DNA of 64,000 bases from Gordonia effusa NBRC 100432 (GTDB taxonomy: Bacteria; Actinomycetota; Actinomycetes; Mycobacteriales; Mycobacteriaceae), in the NCBI RefSeq assembly GCF_000241305.1, contig NZ_BAEH01000106.1, positions 62,001 through 126,000 of the forward strand. The letters are read 5' to 3'. The stretch's first letter is position 1, and every line of letters starts with the position of its first letter. A program made the translations under genes and the position numbers. The notes beneath the pieces were generated by a model, which was not told where the DNA came from, did not search any database, and saw nothing but the letters and a program-made list of their open reading frames with translations. Below, in pieces: positions 39,693 to 47,856 of this stretch.

Positions 39693-41279
39693 ATGCCCTC
39701 AGATCATCTGAATACCGTGTCCCGCCGCTCCGTTTTGCGGGGCGCCGCCGTCGGCGCCTTTCTCATTCCGGCGGGCGGCGTGCTCGCCGCATGCGGACCG
39801 TCGGGCGAATCCGGTTCGGCCAGTACAAGTTTGGTCCGTAACCGACCGACGCTCACGCACGGCGTCGCAGTCGGGGACGTGACCACCAGCGGCGCACTGG
39901 TCTGGGCGCGGTCGGATAAACCGGCCACGTTGATCGTCGAAACGTCGGCGACCGAGAGTTTCGCGAATGCTCGCAAAGTGCGTGGCCCTGAGGTTGGGCC
40001 AGGTAGCGACGGAACTGGGCGGGTGCAGGTGGCCGGTCTGGAACCCGGCAAGTTGATCCACTACCGCGTGACGCCTGAAGGGGACGGCGGCGCCGTCGGC
40101 GAGCCGGTCACCGGGACGTTTACCACCGCGCCGTCGGGTGCCACTGATATCCGGTTCGTTTGGTCCGGCGACGTCGTGGGGCAGGGCTGGGGTATCAACC
40201 CCGACATCGGCGGCATGAAGATCTTCGGCGCGATGGCCGACCGCGAACCGCAGTTCTTCATCCACTCCGGGGACGCCATTTACGCCGACGGCCCGATCAA
40301 GGCGACACAGAAGCAGAACAACGGCAAGATCTATCGAAACGTCACTAGCCCGGCTAAATCACAGGCCGCACAGACTCTCGATCAGTTTCGCGGAAACTAC
40401 GCGTACAACCTTACCGACGAGCACTATCAGAGATTCAATTCCTCTGTCGCGCAACTGATTCAATGGGATGATCACGAAGTACTGAACAACTGGTATCCCG
40501 GAGAGAACTTGGCCGGGCAGGATCGAGAAGGCTACACCGAGAACAACGTCGACGTACTTGCCGGCCGCGCTCGGCAGGCGTGGCGAGAATGGCAGCCGGT
40601 TCAGCTCGACGATCGTGATCGGTTGTACCGCAAGGTTTCTTACGGACCACTGCTCGATGTCTTCATCCTCGACATGCGCAGCTACAAGAACCCGAATCCA
40701 GCGGCCTGGTCGAAAGACGACACCGCGGGCGTCCTGGGTGCCGAACAGACTCAGTGGCTCATCGACTCACTGCGCGGCTCCGCCGCTACGTGGAAGGTTA
40801 TCGCCAACGACTTGCCCTTGGGAATCGTCGTGCCCGACAAGGCAACTGGACCGAAGTCGATGGAGGCGGTTAGTCAGGGCGACGACGGCACGCCACTAGG
40901 GCGCGAGATCGCGTTCTCGCGAATCCTGTCCGAGACCAAGGAAGTCAAGAACAAGGTATTCCTGACCGCCGACGTCCACTACACCGCAGCCATCTCGTAT
41001 GAGCCAGATCGAGCCGCATTCAAGGACTTTCGACCATTCTGGGAGTTCGTCTCCGGACCGCTGCACGCTGGCGCGTTCCCCGAATCACCGGTAGACAAGA
41101 CATTTGGCGCGCAATACGAATTCGTCCACGCGCCAACCGAAGCCAACGTGTCCCCCGCCGAAGGGTTCCAGCACTTCGGCGAGGTGACGATTGCCAAAGA
41201 CACGAAGGCGTTGACAGTTCATCTGCGCGACGCGTCCGGAAAAGCGTTGTATACGAAGGAGATTGGGGCGGAACGTTGA
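39693..41279 (+). CDS. PhoD-type alkaline phosphatase/phosphodiesterase, Tat lipoprotein
   Basis: 528 residues from ATG 39693 (GAGG five bases upstream). The N-terminus SRRSVLRGAAVG is a twin-arginine signal, and LAACG is a lipobox, so the mature enzyme is probably a Tat-exported lipoprotein. PhoD motifs follow: the N-terminal fibronectin-like domain (LTHGVAVGDVTTSGALVWARS), SGDAIYADGPI, IQWDDHEVLNNW and FLTADVHYTA. The family hydrolyses phosphomono- and diesters, including teichoic acid, with Ca/Fe. Phosphate-starvation control is usual but no Pho box was recognised. Confidence 0.9.
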   Translation: MPSDHLNTVSRRSVLRGAAVGAFLIPAGGVLAACGPSGESGSASTSLVRNRPTLTHGVAVGDVTTSGALVWARSDKPATLIVETSATESFANARKVRGPEVGPGSDGTGRVQVAGLEPGKLIHYRVTPEGDGGAVGEPVTGTFTTAPSGATDIRFVWSGDVVGQGWGINPDIGGMKIFGAMADREPQFFIHSGDAIYADGPIKATQKQNNGKIYRNVTSPAKSQAAQTLDQFRGNYAYNLTDEHYQRFNSSVAQLIQWDDHEVLNNWYPGENLAGQDREGYTENNVDVLAGRARQAWREWQPVQLDDRDRLYRKVSYGPLLDVFILDMRSYKNPNPAAWSKDDTAGVLGAEQTQWLIDSLRGSAATWKVIANDLPLGIVVPDKATGPKSMEAVSQGDDGTPLGREIAFSRILSETKEVKNKVFLTADVHYTAAISYEPDRAAFKDFRPFWEFVSGPLHAGAFPESPVDKTFGAQYEFVHAPTEANVSPAEGFQHFGEVTIAKDTKALTVHLRDASGKALYTKEIGAER

Positions 41280-41337
41280 GGGGATTAGTCCACCGCTGAC
41301 CTTCTCGACGTTGTTGCGCCGACACGCCCCTCTAGAT

Positions 41338-41961
41338 TCACAAGAACGTCACGAAGATTGCGCCGACACTCACGCAGCCGACTATCGATCCGACCAACAC
41401 TTCAGTGCGAGTATGTGCACCCAGACGCAGTCTTGCCCAGCTCGTTGCCAGCGCAATCGGCACCGCGACGAGCACCCACGGAGATGATGCGATGAACGCG
41501 AGGGCAAGCGTCTGCCCCCACGCAACAGCCGCGTGGAAGCTCACCTTATAGCGAGAGACGAGAGTCACGGTACCGGCCGAAATGACCAGAAACAGCCCAC
41601 TAAGGACGAGTAATACCAATTGAATTGGAGCTGACCACACCATCATCACGCTGAGACCGACGGCAACGATTGCTGCTATGGCGCCGATAACTACAGGCCG
41701 CTCGCGTTTGTCAGATACATGATGGTCCTTCACGCGCCGCCTCAACATCAGCGCGACGATGACCACCATCGGTAGCACGCCCATAATTGCCGAACAGAAC
41801 AATCCCCACCACACTTGGCGCACTGTCAATCCCGCGGCAATCGAAACTGCGATGTTCCATACCCAAGGCGCAGAGATCTCACTGATCCAGATTGCGAGCT
41901 TGTTCAATCGAGAGTCGCCGTTCACCCTGTCCCCCAAGCGAGCTACGAGCTTATGGCCCAT
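41338..41961 (-). CDS. PAP2-superfamily-like membrane protein with altered motifs
   Basis: 207 residues from ATG 41961; an in-frame ATG at 42012 would overlap the upstream gene by 38 bases. Five to six membrane helices are present. The second PAP2 motif is reduced to VSFH and the third to ARLRLGAHTRTEV, where the two His remain but Pro-Ser-Gly and the final Asp are replaced. The protein is thus a PAP2-fold relative (phosphatidate or polyprenyl-phosphate phosphatase) whose activity is doubtful. It follows the zinc ribbon gene on the same strand. Confidence 0.65.
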   Translation of the reverse strand: MGHKLVARLGDRVNGDSRLNKLAIWISEISAPWVWNIAVSIAAGLTVRQVWWGLFCSAIMGVLPMVVIVALMLRRRVKDHHVSDKRERPVVIGAIAAIVAVGLSVMMVWSAPIQLVLLVLSGLFLVISAGTVTLVSRYKVSFHAAVAWGQTLALAFIASSPWVLVAVPIALATSWARLRLGAHTRTEVLVGSIVGCVSVGAIFVTFL

Positions 41962-41974
41962 TGCGGAAACCGGA

Positions 41975-42226
41975 CTAGACCGGCTCAGCGGCGAAGAGGT
42001 GTAGGTTCCCACAGCCCGTGCAGCGCCACGCCTCGATCACCCGGCGTTGTCTGCCCACCCGTTTCGCGCCTCCAAAGATCCCGCGTTCCAGCGGACCCGC
42101 GATCCAGCGCACGTAGCCGCTCGATCCCTCGCCGCGGTCCTCCATAAACCCGGGCTCGGCACTCGTACCTCCACAGTGAACACAGTTAATTGAACGCGAT
42201 TTGGCATTGTTGCTCATCCGGATCAT
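41975..42226 (-). CDS. Zinc-ribbon protein, function unknown
   Basis: 83 residues (ATG 42226; ATG 42217 possible). Two CxxC pairs, INCVHCGG near the N-terminus and WRCTGCGN near the C-terminus, frame a basic middle part (GGAKRVGRQRRVIE), which fits a single zinc ribbon. There is no signal peptide. It is encoded directly before the PAP2-like gene and may share its transcript. Family not recognised. Confidence 0.65.
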   Translation of the reverse strand: MIRMSNNAKSRSINCVHCGGTSAEPGFMEDRGEGSSGYVRWIAGPLERGIFGGAKRVGRQRRVIEAWRCTGCGNLHLFAAEPV

Positions 42227-42297
42227 CTTGCCATTGATTAATCCGCTGTGGCTCTTCCTGAATGACTATCCGTCGTCAGGGCCCAGCGAGAATCACG

Positions 42298-42945
42298 TCA
42301 GAACGCGGGGAAGTAGATCAGCTGCCCGACGTTGATGATGTCGGGGTCGTCAATCAGGTTGGCGCCGGCCACAATCTGGACCAGCTGCTGAGTTCGACTG
42401 TCCCCATAGGCCCCGTAGTTGTGCTCGACGAGCGCCCATAACGTGTCGCCCGAAAGCACTCGGTGACGACGGTTGAGGCCCGGCGCGATAATCACCGTCC
42501 CCGGCTCCGGGTCGACGTCGCCGGTGTGGTTGGCCCTTGCGATGATCGGCCACAGACTGGCTTCGCCATACCAACGCTCCGCGAGCACCGAGAGCAATTC
42601 ACCGTCGACGATGGTGTGATGCCCGGGGTTCTTCAGGTCCGGAATCAGCAGCCACTCCCCGGGCCTAAGATCGCGCTGCGCGGCGCCGTTTGGGATTTCG
42701 AACACCAGGCTCATCGTTGGGTCGTTGTAAAAACGTTGTGCCAGTTCGGCTTTCGCATCGCCTGGCTTAACCTGGTACCGGTAGGTGACGTCGGGAATCT
42801 CTAGTACCTGCCCGGCCGCGATGACATCTGGATCGGCGATCTTGTTGGCCGCGGATATCGCTCGATAGCGACGGGCGTCTCCGTAATGCATCCCGGCGAT
42901 CTTCCAGAGAGTGTCGCCCGGCTGGACTGTGTATTTCACGTTCAC
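42298..42945 (-). CDS. Protein of four LysM domains without export signal
   Basis: 215 residues consisting only of LysM-like repeats: about 4-51 (YTVQPGDTLWKIAGMHYGDA), 54-103 (degenerate, YQVKPGDAKAELAQRFY), 107-156 (HTIVDGELLSVLAERWYG) and 158-213 (HRVLSGDTLWALVEHNYG). LysM binds peptidoglycan GlcNAc, yet no signal peptide or membrane segment is seen with the start at MNVKYTVQ. Cytosolic LysM proteins occur in phage tail systems and as cell-division or spore factors. A hairpin-forming palindrome lies 20 bases upstream. Confidence 0.8.
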   Translation of the reverse strand: MNVKYTVQPGDTLWKIAGMHYGDARRYRAISAANKIADPDVIAAGQVLEIPDVTYRYQVKPGDAKAELAQRFYNDPTMSLVFEIPNGAAQRDLRPGEWLLIPDLKNPGHHTIVDGELLSVLAERWYGEASLWPIIARANHTGDVDPEPGTVIIAPGLNRRHRVLSGDTLWALVEHNYGAYGDSRTQQLVQIVAGANLIDDPDIINVGQLIYFPAF

Positions 42946-42964
42946 GGTGGCTCCTGCGATTGGA

Positions 42965-42984
42965 ATGCCTCACGGTTGAGGCAT
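42965..42984. promoter_or_regulatory. Perfect palindrome upstream of the LysM gene
   Basis: ATGCCTCA and TGAGGCAT flank CGGT, an uninterrupted eight-base inverted repeat 20 bases before the LysM start. It may be an operator or an RNA hairpin in the 5' leader. Confidence 0.6.
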
Positions 42985-43213
42985 GTACCAAGTGTCAGGA
43001 GGTGACGCCGGACTGTCATGCGTAGTGGGCTACTCGAATTGGGGGGGTGCGACCTTTTCGCCCCCGACCTCGTGGAATCGCCTGCATGCTGCGCGATCGA
43101 CTACGAGTTGAGGCAAGCACCGCGGGCGAAGCAGACGCCGAGGCCGTTCCCGGCAGCACTATCGGCCATCGCGAGCGGGACCAAGTCACGTAGACCGGGC
43201 AGGCCCCACCGAA

Positions 43214-43219
43214 TAGAGT
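43214..43219 (+). promoter_or_regulatory. -10 hexamer upstream of the frameshifted gene
   Basis: TAGAGT ends eight bases before GTG 43228. Its presence indicates that this GTG was the original start. Confidence 0.45.
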
Positions 43220-43227
43220 CATGGTCC

Positions 43228-43997
43228 GTGGCGATTGGATCACTTCAAGGGATCGATCTTGCAGGACGCTCAGGGGCGGTCTTTCCCTGCCGAGTCGTAC
43301 GGGAGCTCCTGGGGAACATGACGCGGGAAATTTTGCTCGACGGTTGGACAACGAAGATAAGCGGAACGGGTGACTGGCTCGCGACGTTCTCCGAGTCGAT
43401 GCTTCCGATCGAAGGTGTCGAGATAGTTGCCCGGCGACGTGCGAACGAGGCCTTGGACTACCTATGTGCGGTGGAGTTCTTGGACGCCGTTCTGTCAGGG
43501 GCCGAGGACGACTTCCTGTCTTGGGGCACGGACCCAGACACCCAATCGGCGACGTTACGAGTCACAGCAATCTCCAGTGTTCTTTTGAGTTTGGTGCACA
43601 AGTAGCGGTATATGACGCAAACGGTGTTGAGATCACTCAGCCGGTCCTTCCTCGTACACACGAAGCGATGCGCTTCATCAGAATGGCGAGGACTGCCAAC
43701 TCACGCCATGATTCCTACCGCAACCTGAGCCTTGCATTCGAATCCCTGCTCCACGAACTGCATCCTCATGTCCGAAAGGGGCCAAATAGACAGTCAGAAG
43801 GCGTCTGGTTTAGGACAGCTCTCGCGTTGGCCGACAAGTGCGTTCCGGTAGGTCAATTCGCGCCCGACGGCGAGCCCGACCCAATCGAATGGATCTCCGA
43901 GCACTTCTATGGCGAGTTCCGCTCGGCGTTGATGCATGCGAAGGAGGATGCCGAAAGCCGAGCTGAATCTGGAACGTCTCGACGCAGCTTCCGATGA
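43228..43997 (+). pseudogene. Frameshifted gene of unknown function
   Basis: Two frames appear to be one gene. The first runs from GTG 43228 to TAG 43605 (VAIGSLQGIDLAGRSG to TAISSVLLSLVHK); from about 43565 the next frame continues with coding character to TGA 43997 (LQCSFEFGAQVAVYDANG, then RFIRMARTANSRHDSYRNLS and LLHELHPHVRKGPNRQSEG). Joining them needs a single-base deletion to be undone, or a -1 slip, and gives about 255 residues. The second part, with RxxR and an amphipathic helix pair, has a HEPN-like appearance, but the family is uncertain. It may be a true mutation, a sequencing error or programmed frameshifting. Confidence 0.6.
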
Positions 43998-44185
43998 TCA
44001 GCGGCATTGGAAGCGCAGTAGCGGTTCGCGAACCTCCATCATCTCCGACGCTCCCGATCCGGGTCAGTGGTCCGAGTTCACGCACTTTGCCCGCAGGACA
44101 TTCCGTGACCGACAGGATGACTCCGTGACTCGGGGGTGACGGATATCAACTTGCTCGCTGGGCAACTCGACCCGTAGTGTCATCT

Positions 44186-44632
44186 ATGACATCTGATGCA
44201 GTTGCGGCATCTGGCGGCGAGAGAGGGAATCCAGTGGCTACATTCACGACTAGTGGAGTGCCCGCAGAACAGATCGATCAGCTTGGTGTGTTCGCAGCCA
44301 AAAGTGCGGGTCCCGAGTTGCGCGAACTTCTTGAAGGCCTGATCCCGTGCTTGCGCGCGGGCGATGGTCTGCAGACCGTTGACCCCGACAAGCCGTTCAC
44401 TCCGAACGAAGCGGCTCAGCGTCTCGGCGTGAGCCGGACACACCTGTACAAGCTGCTCGACAAGGGGGAGATCTTGTTCCACAACGTCGGCCGCGATCGC
44501 CGAATCGCACTGCGTGACCTCGTCGCGTTCGAACAGCAGCGCCAGAACGACCGCCGTGAACTCGCTGAACGTTTCGCTGCGCGCGACTCGACTCGTCGTG
44601 GGGCAATCGACGACATCGCTGCTGCCCTGTAG
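44186..44632 (+). CDS. Excisionase-type helix-turn-helix DNA-binding protein
   Basis: 148 residues from ATG 44186 (GTG 44177 possible). The C-terminal half is a MerR/excisionase-like HTH: PFTPNEAAQRLGVSRTHLYKLLDKGEILFHNVGRDRRIALRDLVAFEQ. The N-terminal half is helical (QIDQLGVFAAKSAGPELRELLEGL). Such proteins serve as excisionases or as antitoxins (helix_turn_helix_17 domain). The next gene is 35 bases away in the same direction, which fits a two-gene module. No integrase is present in the window. Confidence 0.8.
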   Translation: MTSDAVAASGGERGNPVATFTTSGVPAEQIDQLGVFAAKSAGPELRELLEGLIPCLRAGDGLQTVDPDKPFTPNEAAQRLGVSRTHLYKLLDKGEILFHNVGRDRRIALRDLVAFEQQRQNDRRELAERFAARDSTRRGAIDDIAAAL

Positions 44633-44667
44633 GTTCTGTCGGCACGATCTGCGGCATCATTGCATCC

Positions 44668-45669
44668 GTGCACCAACGTCGCGCTCGACCCACGCTTCGA
44701 CTCCTGCAGGAGGACCTAACCTCTGGGTGGAAATCGCCCGATACGCAGCGAAGCCTGTCCGAGCGCGACGTTGATGCGTTGCACCCTCTGTCGGCACTAG
44801 AGCACCCGCTGATCGCGAAGGCGGTTGACTGCTTCGGCGACGACGCTGCTGACGATAACTACGTCGGTCCAATCTCCAGCAGCGTGGAAATTCCTTTGCT
44901 GGAAATCAAGATGTCGCAGTGGCGGGGCGGCGTCTGGATCGACCACCAGACCGGAGTTTGCTGGCTCGTAGCCGCTGGCCTCGCCAAGGGCGACCACGAG
45001 GATCATGACGACTTCTACCAGCGAGTTCAGAATAGTTCCGCGAACGCGATACGACAGTGGCTTCCTACAGACGAAGACCAGCGCCTGCTCAGACGCGAGA
45101 CTGCTGCAAGGATGCTGCTCGACTGGGAGATCAACCTTCAAGAGGCGGCAACGTCAAGTTTGCTGGCAGTGATCGGAGGCGGTGCTCATCGCTTCGAGGT
45201 GCGGCACCCAATAAGAACAGCAGATCGCATGGCCACGGTTGAGGTCACCATGGGCCTGGTTCGAGAAGATGACTACGCCGCTGACGAGATCGTGGTGGAG
45301 GTAAGCGCTGCCGATGAGTTCAAGGGACAGGATCTGCTCTGGCAGCTCATCACACGGGTATTGATCACCTTGCTCCCACCCGCACAAGGCTGGGACAGAT
45401 TCAAGGAAACGTACTCGAACATCACCGAGCCTGGCTACTGGTCGGCAAGGGCGGCGGAGTTGGACCAGCTCATCAAGGAGAGGGCACTCGCCGAGGCTGA
45501 AGACGGAGAAGTTGCGCACTACTCACACCGGGAACACATAGCTGACTGCACCGTGAACGGCACTGCACTACGCGCCCTCTGCGGAGCGTTTTTCGTGCCT
45601 ATGCAGGACCACGCCACGAAGCCTGAGTGCCCGAAATGCAGCGAACGACATAGCGCCTTGCCCGGCTGA
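44668..45669 (+). CDS. Uncharacterised protein with DUF3039-like zinc tail
   Basis: 333 residues from GTG 44668. Residues about 60-270 are not recognised (GGVWIDHQTGVCWLVAAGLA, DLLWQLITRVLITLLPP). The C-terminal 55 residues, VAHYSHREHIADCTVNGTAL then LCGAFFVPM and PECPKCSE, resemble the short actinobacterial DUF3039 proteins, with Cys in LCG and CPKC likely binding zinc. Here that domain is fused to a large N-terminal part. With the HTH gene before it and decayed DNA behind it, this looks like cargo of a mobile island; a toxin or defence role is possible but not shown. Confidence 0.6.
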   Translation: MHQRRARPTLRLLQEDLTSGWKSPDTQRSLSERDVDALHPLSALEHPLIAKAVDCFGDDAADDNYVGPISSSVEIPLLEIKMSQWRGGVWIDHQTGVCWLVAAGLAKGDHEDHDDFYQRVQNSSANAIRQWLPTDEDQRLLRRETAARMLLDWEINLQEAATSSLLAVIGGGAHRFEVRHPIRTADRMATVEVTMGLVREDDYAADEIVVEVSAADEFKGQDLLWQLITRVLITLLPPAQGWDRFKETYSNITEPGYWSARAAELDQLIKERALAEAEDGEVAHYSHREHIADCTVNGTALRALCGAFFVPMQDHATKPECPKCSERHSALPG

Positions 45670-45696
45670 ACTTCGTCACTGGGCGATCAGCGCCAA

Positions 45697-46180
45697 AGTG
45701 TCCGCCTCAGCTTCCACCTACTTGAAAGCGATGCGCGAAGCGGTAGAACCGCCCGGCTCCGGGGAACCTCACTCCGCAAGCCGAGAGGGGACCCTCATGA
45801 CCACCGCATCCGTCGCGCGGCTGCAGATGTTCACCGACCACCGGCACCGACCAGATCAGCCGCCAGCTCGCCGATCAAAGCCGAAGAATCGCATCACGAC
45901 GGGTACTAGACCACCGTGGCCACATTCGACGGCGACGTGCAAATCGAGGTGACCACCGACATCGCACGCACCTGCCCGCGTTGCTGGAGTTCTCCGTCCT
46001 CGACGCCGAGGCGCTCACCGCCGCGACGACGGATGACCGCCGCGGGGTTCACTCCGGAACCGTGGCCCGAGGCTGATCCGCTCTACGCAGTGGTACACAT
46101 TAGCGAAGTCGCGGGCGTCAACGTGCAGAGGGAGCTGTGATGGCGGAGACCATCGACGAGCTGACCGGCAAGTAGCTGGT
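45697..46180 (+). other. Decayed coding remnants at the island edge
   Basis: About 480 bases with no intact gene. Short stretches look like former protein in alternating frames: MTTASVARLQMFTDH (from 45797), FDGDVQIEVTTDIA (from 45922), LPALLEFSVLDAEALTAATT (frame-shifted, about 45974-46033) and PEPWPEADPLYAVVHISEVAG (to 46138). Frame changes between them suggest a disrupted gene. The stretch ends beside tRNA-Ser(TGA). Confidence 0.45.
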
Positions 46181-46198
46181 CACCCAGCCCAACTTTGG

Positions 46199-46283
46199 CG
46201 GAAGCGGAGGGATTTGAACCCCCGGTGGTTTTACCCACGCTCGCTTTCAAGGCGAGTGCATTCGGCCGCTCTGCCACGCTTCC
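46199..46283 (-). tRNA. tRNA-Ser(TGA)
   Basis: An 85-base class II tRNA with acceptor GGAAGCG/CGCTTCC, a variable arm of the serine type, T-loop GTTCAAATC and anticodon loop CTTGAAA (anticodon TGA). The CCA end is not encoded. tRNA-Ser genes are frequent integration targets, and accessory DNA lies on its 3' side. Confidence 0.95.
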
Positions 46284-46342
46284 TTGCCAGAACAGGCTAA
46301 CCGACCGCCCGACCAGAACCCCAATCGCCCGACGCTGCGCCG

Positions 46343-46348
46343 TACGCT
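46343..46348 (+). promoter_or_regulatory. -10 hexamer of a predicted leaderless promoter (quinone oxidoreductase)
   Basis: TACGCT ends seven bases before ATG 46356, the same arrangement as before hisC2. Confidence 0.55.
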
Positions 46349-46355
46349 CGAGGCC

Positions 46356-47327
46356 ATGCGTGCCATCGTTGCGGAGAACTCCGAACTCGTCATCGTCGAC
46401 CGCCCCACCCCCTCCCCCGCCGCCGGCGAGGTCGTGATCAAGGTGGCCGCCGCCGGCGTCAACCGCGCCGACCTCATGCAGCGCCAAGGCTTCTACCCGC
46501 CGCCGCCCGGTGCGAGCGACGTCCTCGGCCTTGAAGTGTCCGGCGAGATCACCGAAGCGGCCCCCGACGTAACGCAGTGGTCGGTCGGCGACAAAGTCTG
46601 CGCTCTACTGGCTGGCGGCGGCTATGCGGAGTACGTGAATGTGCCAGCCGCACAAGTACTTCCGATCCCAGACGGTGTCGACCTCAATACCGCAGCCGCA
46701 TTGCCCGAGGTAGCCTGCACGGTTGTATCCAACGTCGTGACGGCCGCTGGCCTACAACGTGGCGAGACGCTGCTCATCCACGGCGGCGCCAGCGGCATCG
46801 GCACCCACGCCATCCAACTCGCCAAAGCTCTCGGCGCGAAAGTCGCGGTCACCGCTGGATCGCCAGAGAAGCTAGCCGCGTGCACGACCTTAGGCGCCGA
46901 CGTCGCCATCAACTACCACGACGACGACTTCGCAAAAACACTCACTGACCTCGGTGGCGCCGACGTCATTCTCGACATCATCGGCGCCAAATACCTCGCC
47001 CAGAACGTCGCCGCGCTGGCCACCGGCGGCCGCATCGTCATCATCGGTATGCAGGGCGGCGTCAAAGGCGAACTCAACATCGGCGCGTTGATGGCCAAAC
47101 GCGCCTCGATCACCGGCACCACGCTGCGTGCCCGGCCAGTCGACGGCCCGGGCGGCAAAGCGGAGATCGTCGCCAACACGCTCGCGACCACGTGGCCATT
47201 GATCGCCGATGGCGACATCAAACCTATTGTGTCCCAAACATTTTCATTCGACGACGCCACGTCGGCACACCTCTGCCTAGAACGCGGGGAAGCGACTGGA
47301 AAGGTTCTGCTGACCGTCTCCGATTAG
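46356..47327 (+). CDS. Zinc-free NAD(P)H quinone oxidoreductase (Rv3777-like)
   Basis: 323 residues of the medium-chain dehydrogenase family, quinone oxidoreductase branch. The catalytic domain has GVNRADLMQRQGFYPPPPG, and the Rossmann domain the AxxGxxG-like HGGASGIGTHAIQLAKALGA. Zinc-binding Cys/His of alcohol dehydrogenases are missing, as expected. It would reduce quinones or enoyl-type substrates with NADPH in the cytosol. The end overlaps the convergent MarR gene by four bases. The order with the following Rv3778c-like gene mirrors mycobacteria. Confidence 0.9.
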   Translation: MRAIVAENSELVIVDRPTPSPAAGEVVIKVAAAGVNRADLMQRQGFYPPPPGASDVLGLEVSGEITEAAPDVTQWSVGDKVCALLAGGGYAEYVNVPAAQVLPIPDGVDLNTAAALPEVACTVVSNVVTAAGLQRGETLLIHGGASGIGTHAIQLAKALGAKVAVTAGSPEKLAACTTLGADVAINYHDDDFAKTLTDLGGADVILDIIGAKYLAQNVAALATGGRIVIIGMQGGVKGELNIGALMAKRASITGTTLRARPVDGPGGKAEIVANTLATTWPLIADGDIKPIVSQTFSFDDATSAHLCLERGEATGKVLLTVSD

Positions 47328-47815
47328 GACTTCGCGATGTCGGCCAACACTGCCTGACGCACCTTGATCATCGCGGTGCCAAGTATCGCGAATTCCTCGG
47401 GCGTCACGACATCGACGACAAACTTGCGAACTAGCTTGTCGCGCAACTCCGACGCCTCCACCAGAAAGCGCTTTCCTTCGTCGGAAACCCGCACCCACCG
47501 CTGGCGGGCATCACATGCCTCACCCACAACGCGTTCGACCCGCCCAGTCTCGACAAGGCGCGTAATTTGTCGCGAAACCGTGCTCAGCGATATCTGAGTG
47601 GCCGATGCAAGATCGGAGATCCGCATCTGATCATGCCTCGACAGCGCCTCTAGGACGCGCCAATCGGGTGTCTGAGGTAGTCCCGCGTCAGCGAGCCCCT
47701 GATTGATCGCGGCGAACAAATGCCAGCCTCCGCTGACGAAGTCGTCCCACGATTGACGCTCAGATTCGGTGAAGCCATTCGCCCCCCGCACCACAACTGA
47801 TTCAGATTCGCTCAC
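47324..47815 (-). CDS. MarR-family transcriptional regulator
   Basis: 163 residues, GTG start. The winged HTH is MRISDLASATQISLSTVSRQITRLVETGRVERVVGEACDARQRWVRVSDEG, with the family DxR wing (DARQRW). N- and C-terminal helices form the dimer. MarR members respond to phenolic or oxidised compounds and often control the adjacent gene; the convergent oxidoreductase is a possible target, though no operator was recognised. Confidence 0.88.
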   Translation of the reverse strand: MSESESVVVRGANGFTESERQSWDDFVSGGWHLFAAINQGLADAGLPQTPDWRVLEALSRHDQMRISDLASATQISLSTVSRQITRLVETGRVERVVGEACDARQRWVRVSDEGKRFLVEASELRDKLVRKFVVDVVTPEEFAILGTAMIKVRQAVLADIAKS

Positions 47816-47856
47816 CGCAACTACCTATCACTCGCCAAATTACGCCCAGCGTAGTC

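Noticed and set aside
43018-43227. Upstream extension of the frameshifted gene to 43018
   Set aside because: The added part has low-complexity, shadow-like composition, whereas GTG 43228 has a -10 hexamer at leaderless distance.
43560-43600. Classical -1 slippery heptamer in the frameshifted gene
   Set aside because: No X-XXY-YYZ heptamer in the right frame and no obvious downstream stem; deletion or sequencing error is simpler.
46141-46176. Eleven-codon frame MAETIDELTGK before tRNA-Ser(TGA)
   Set aside because: Too short to support as a gene; more likely part of the decayed stretch.
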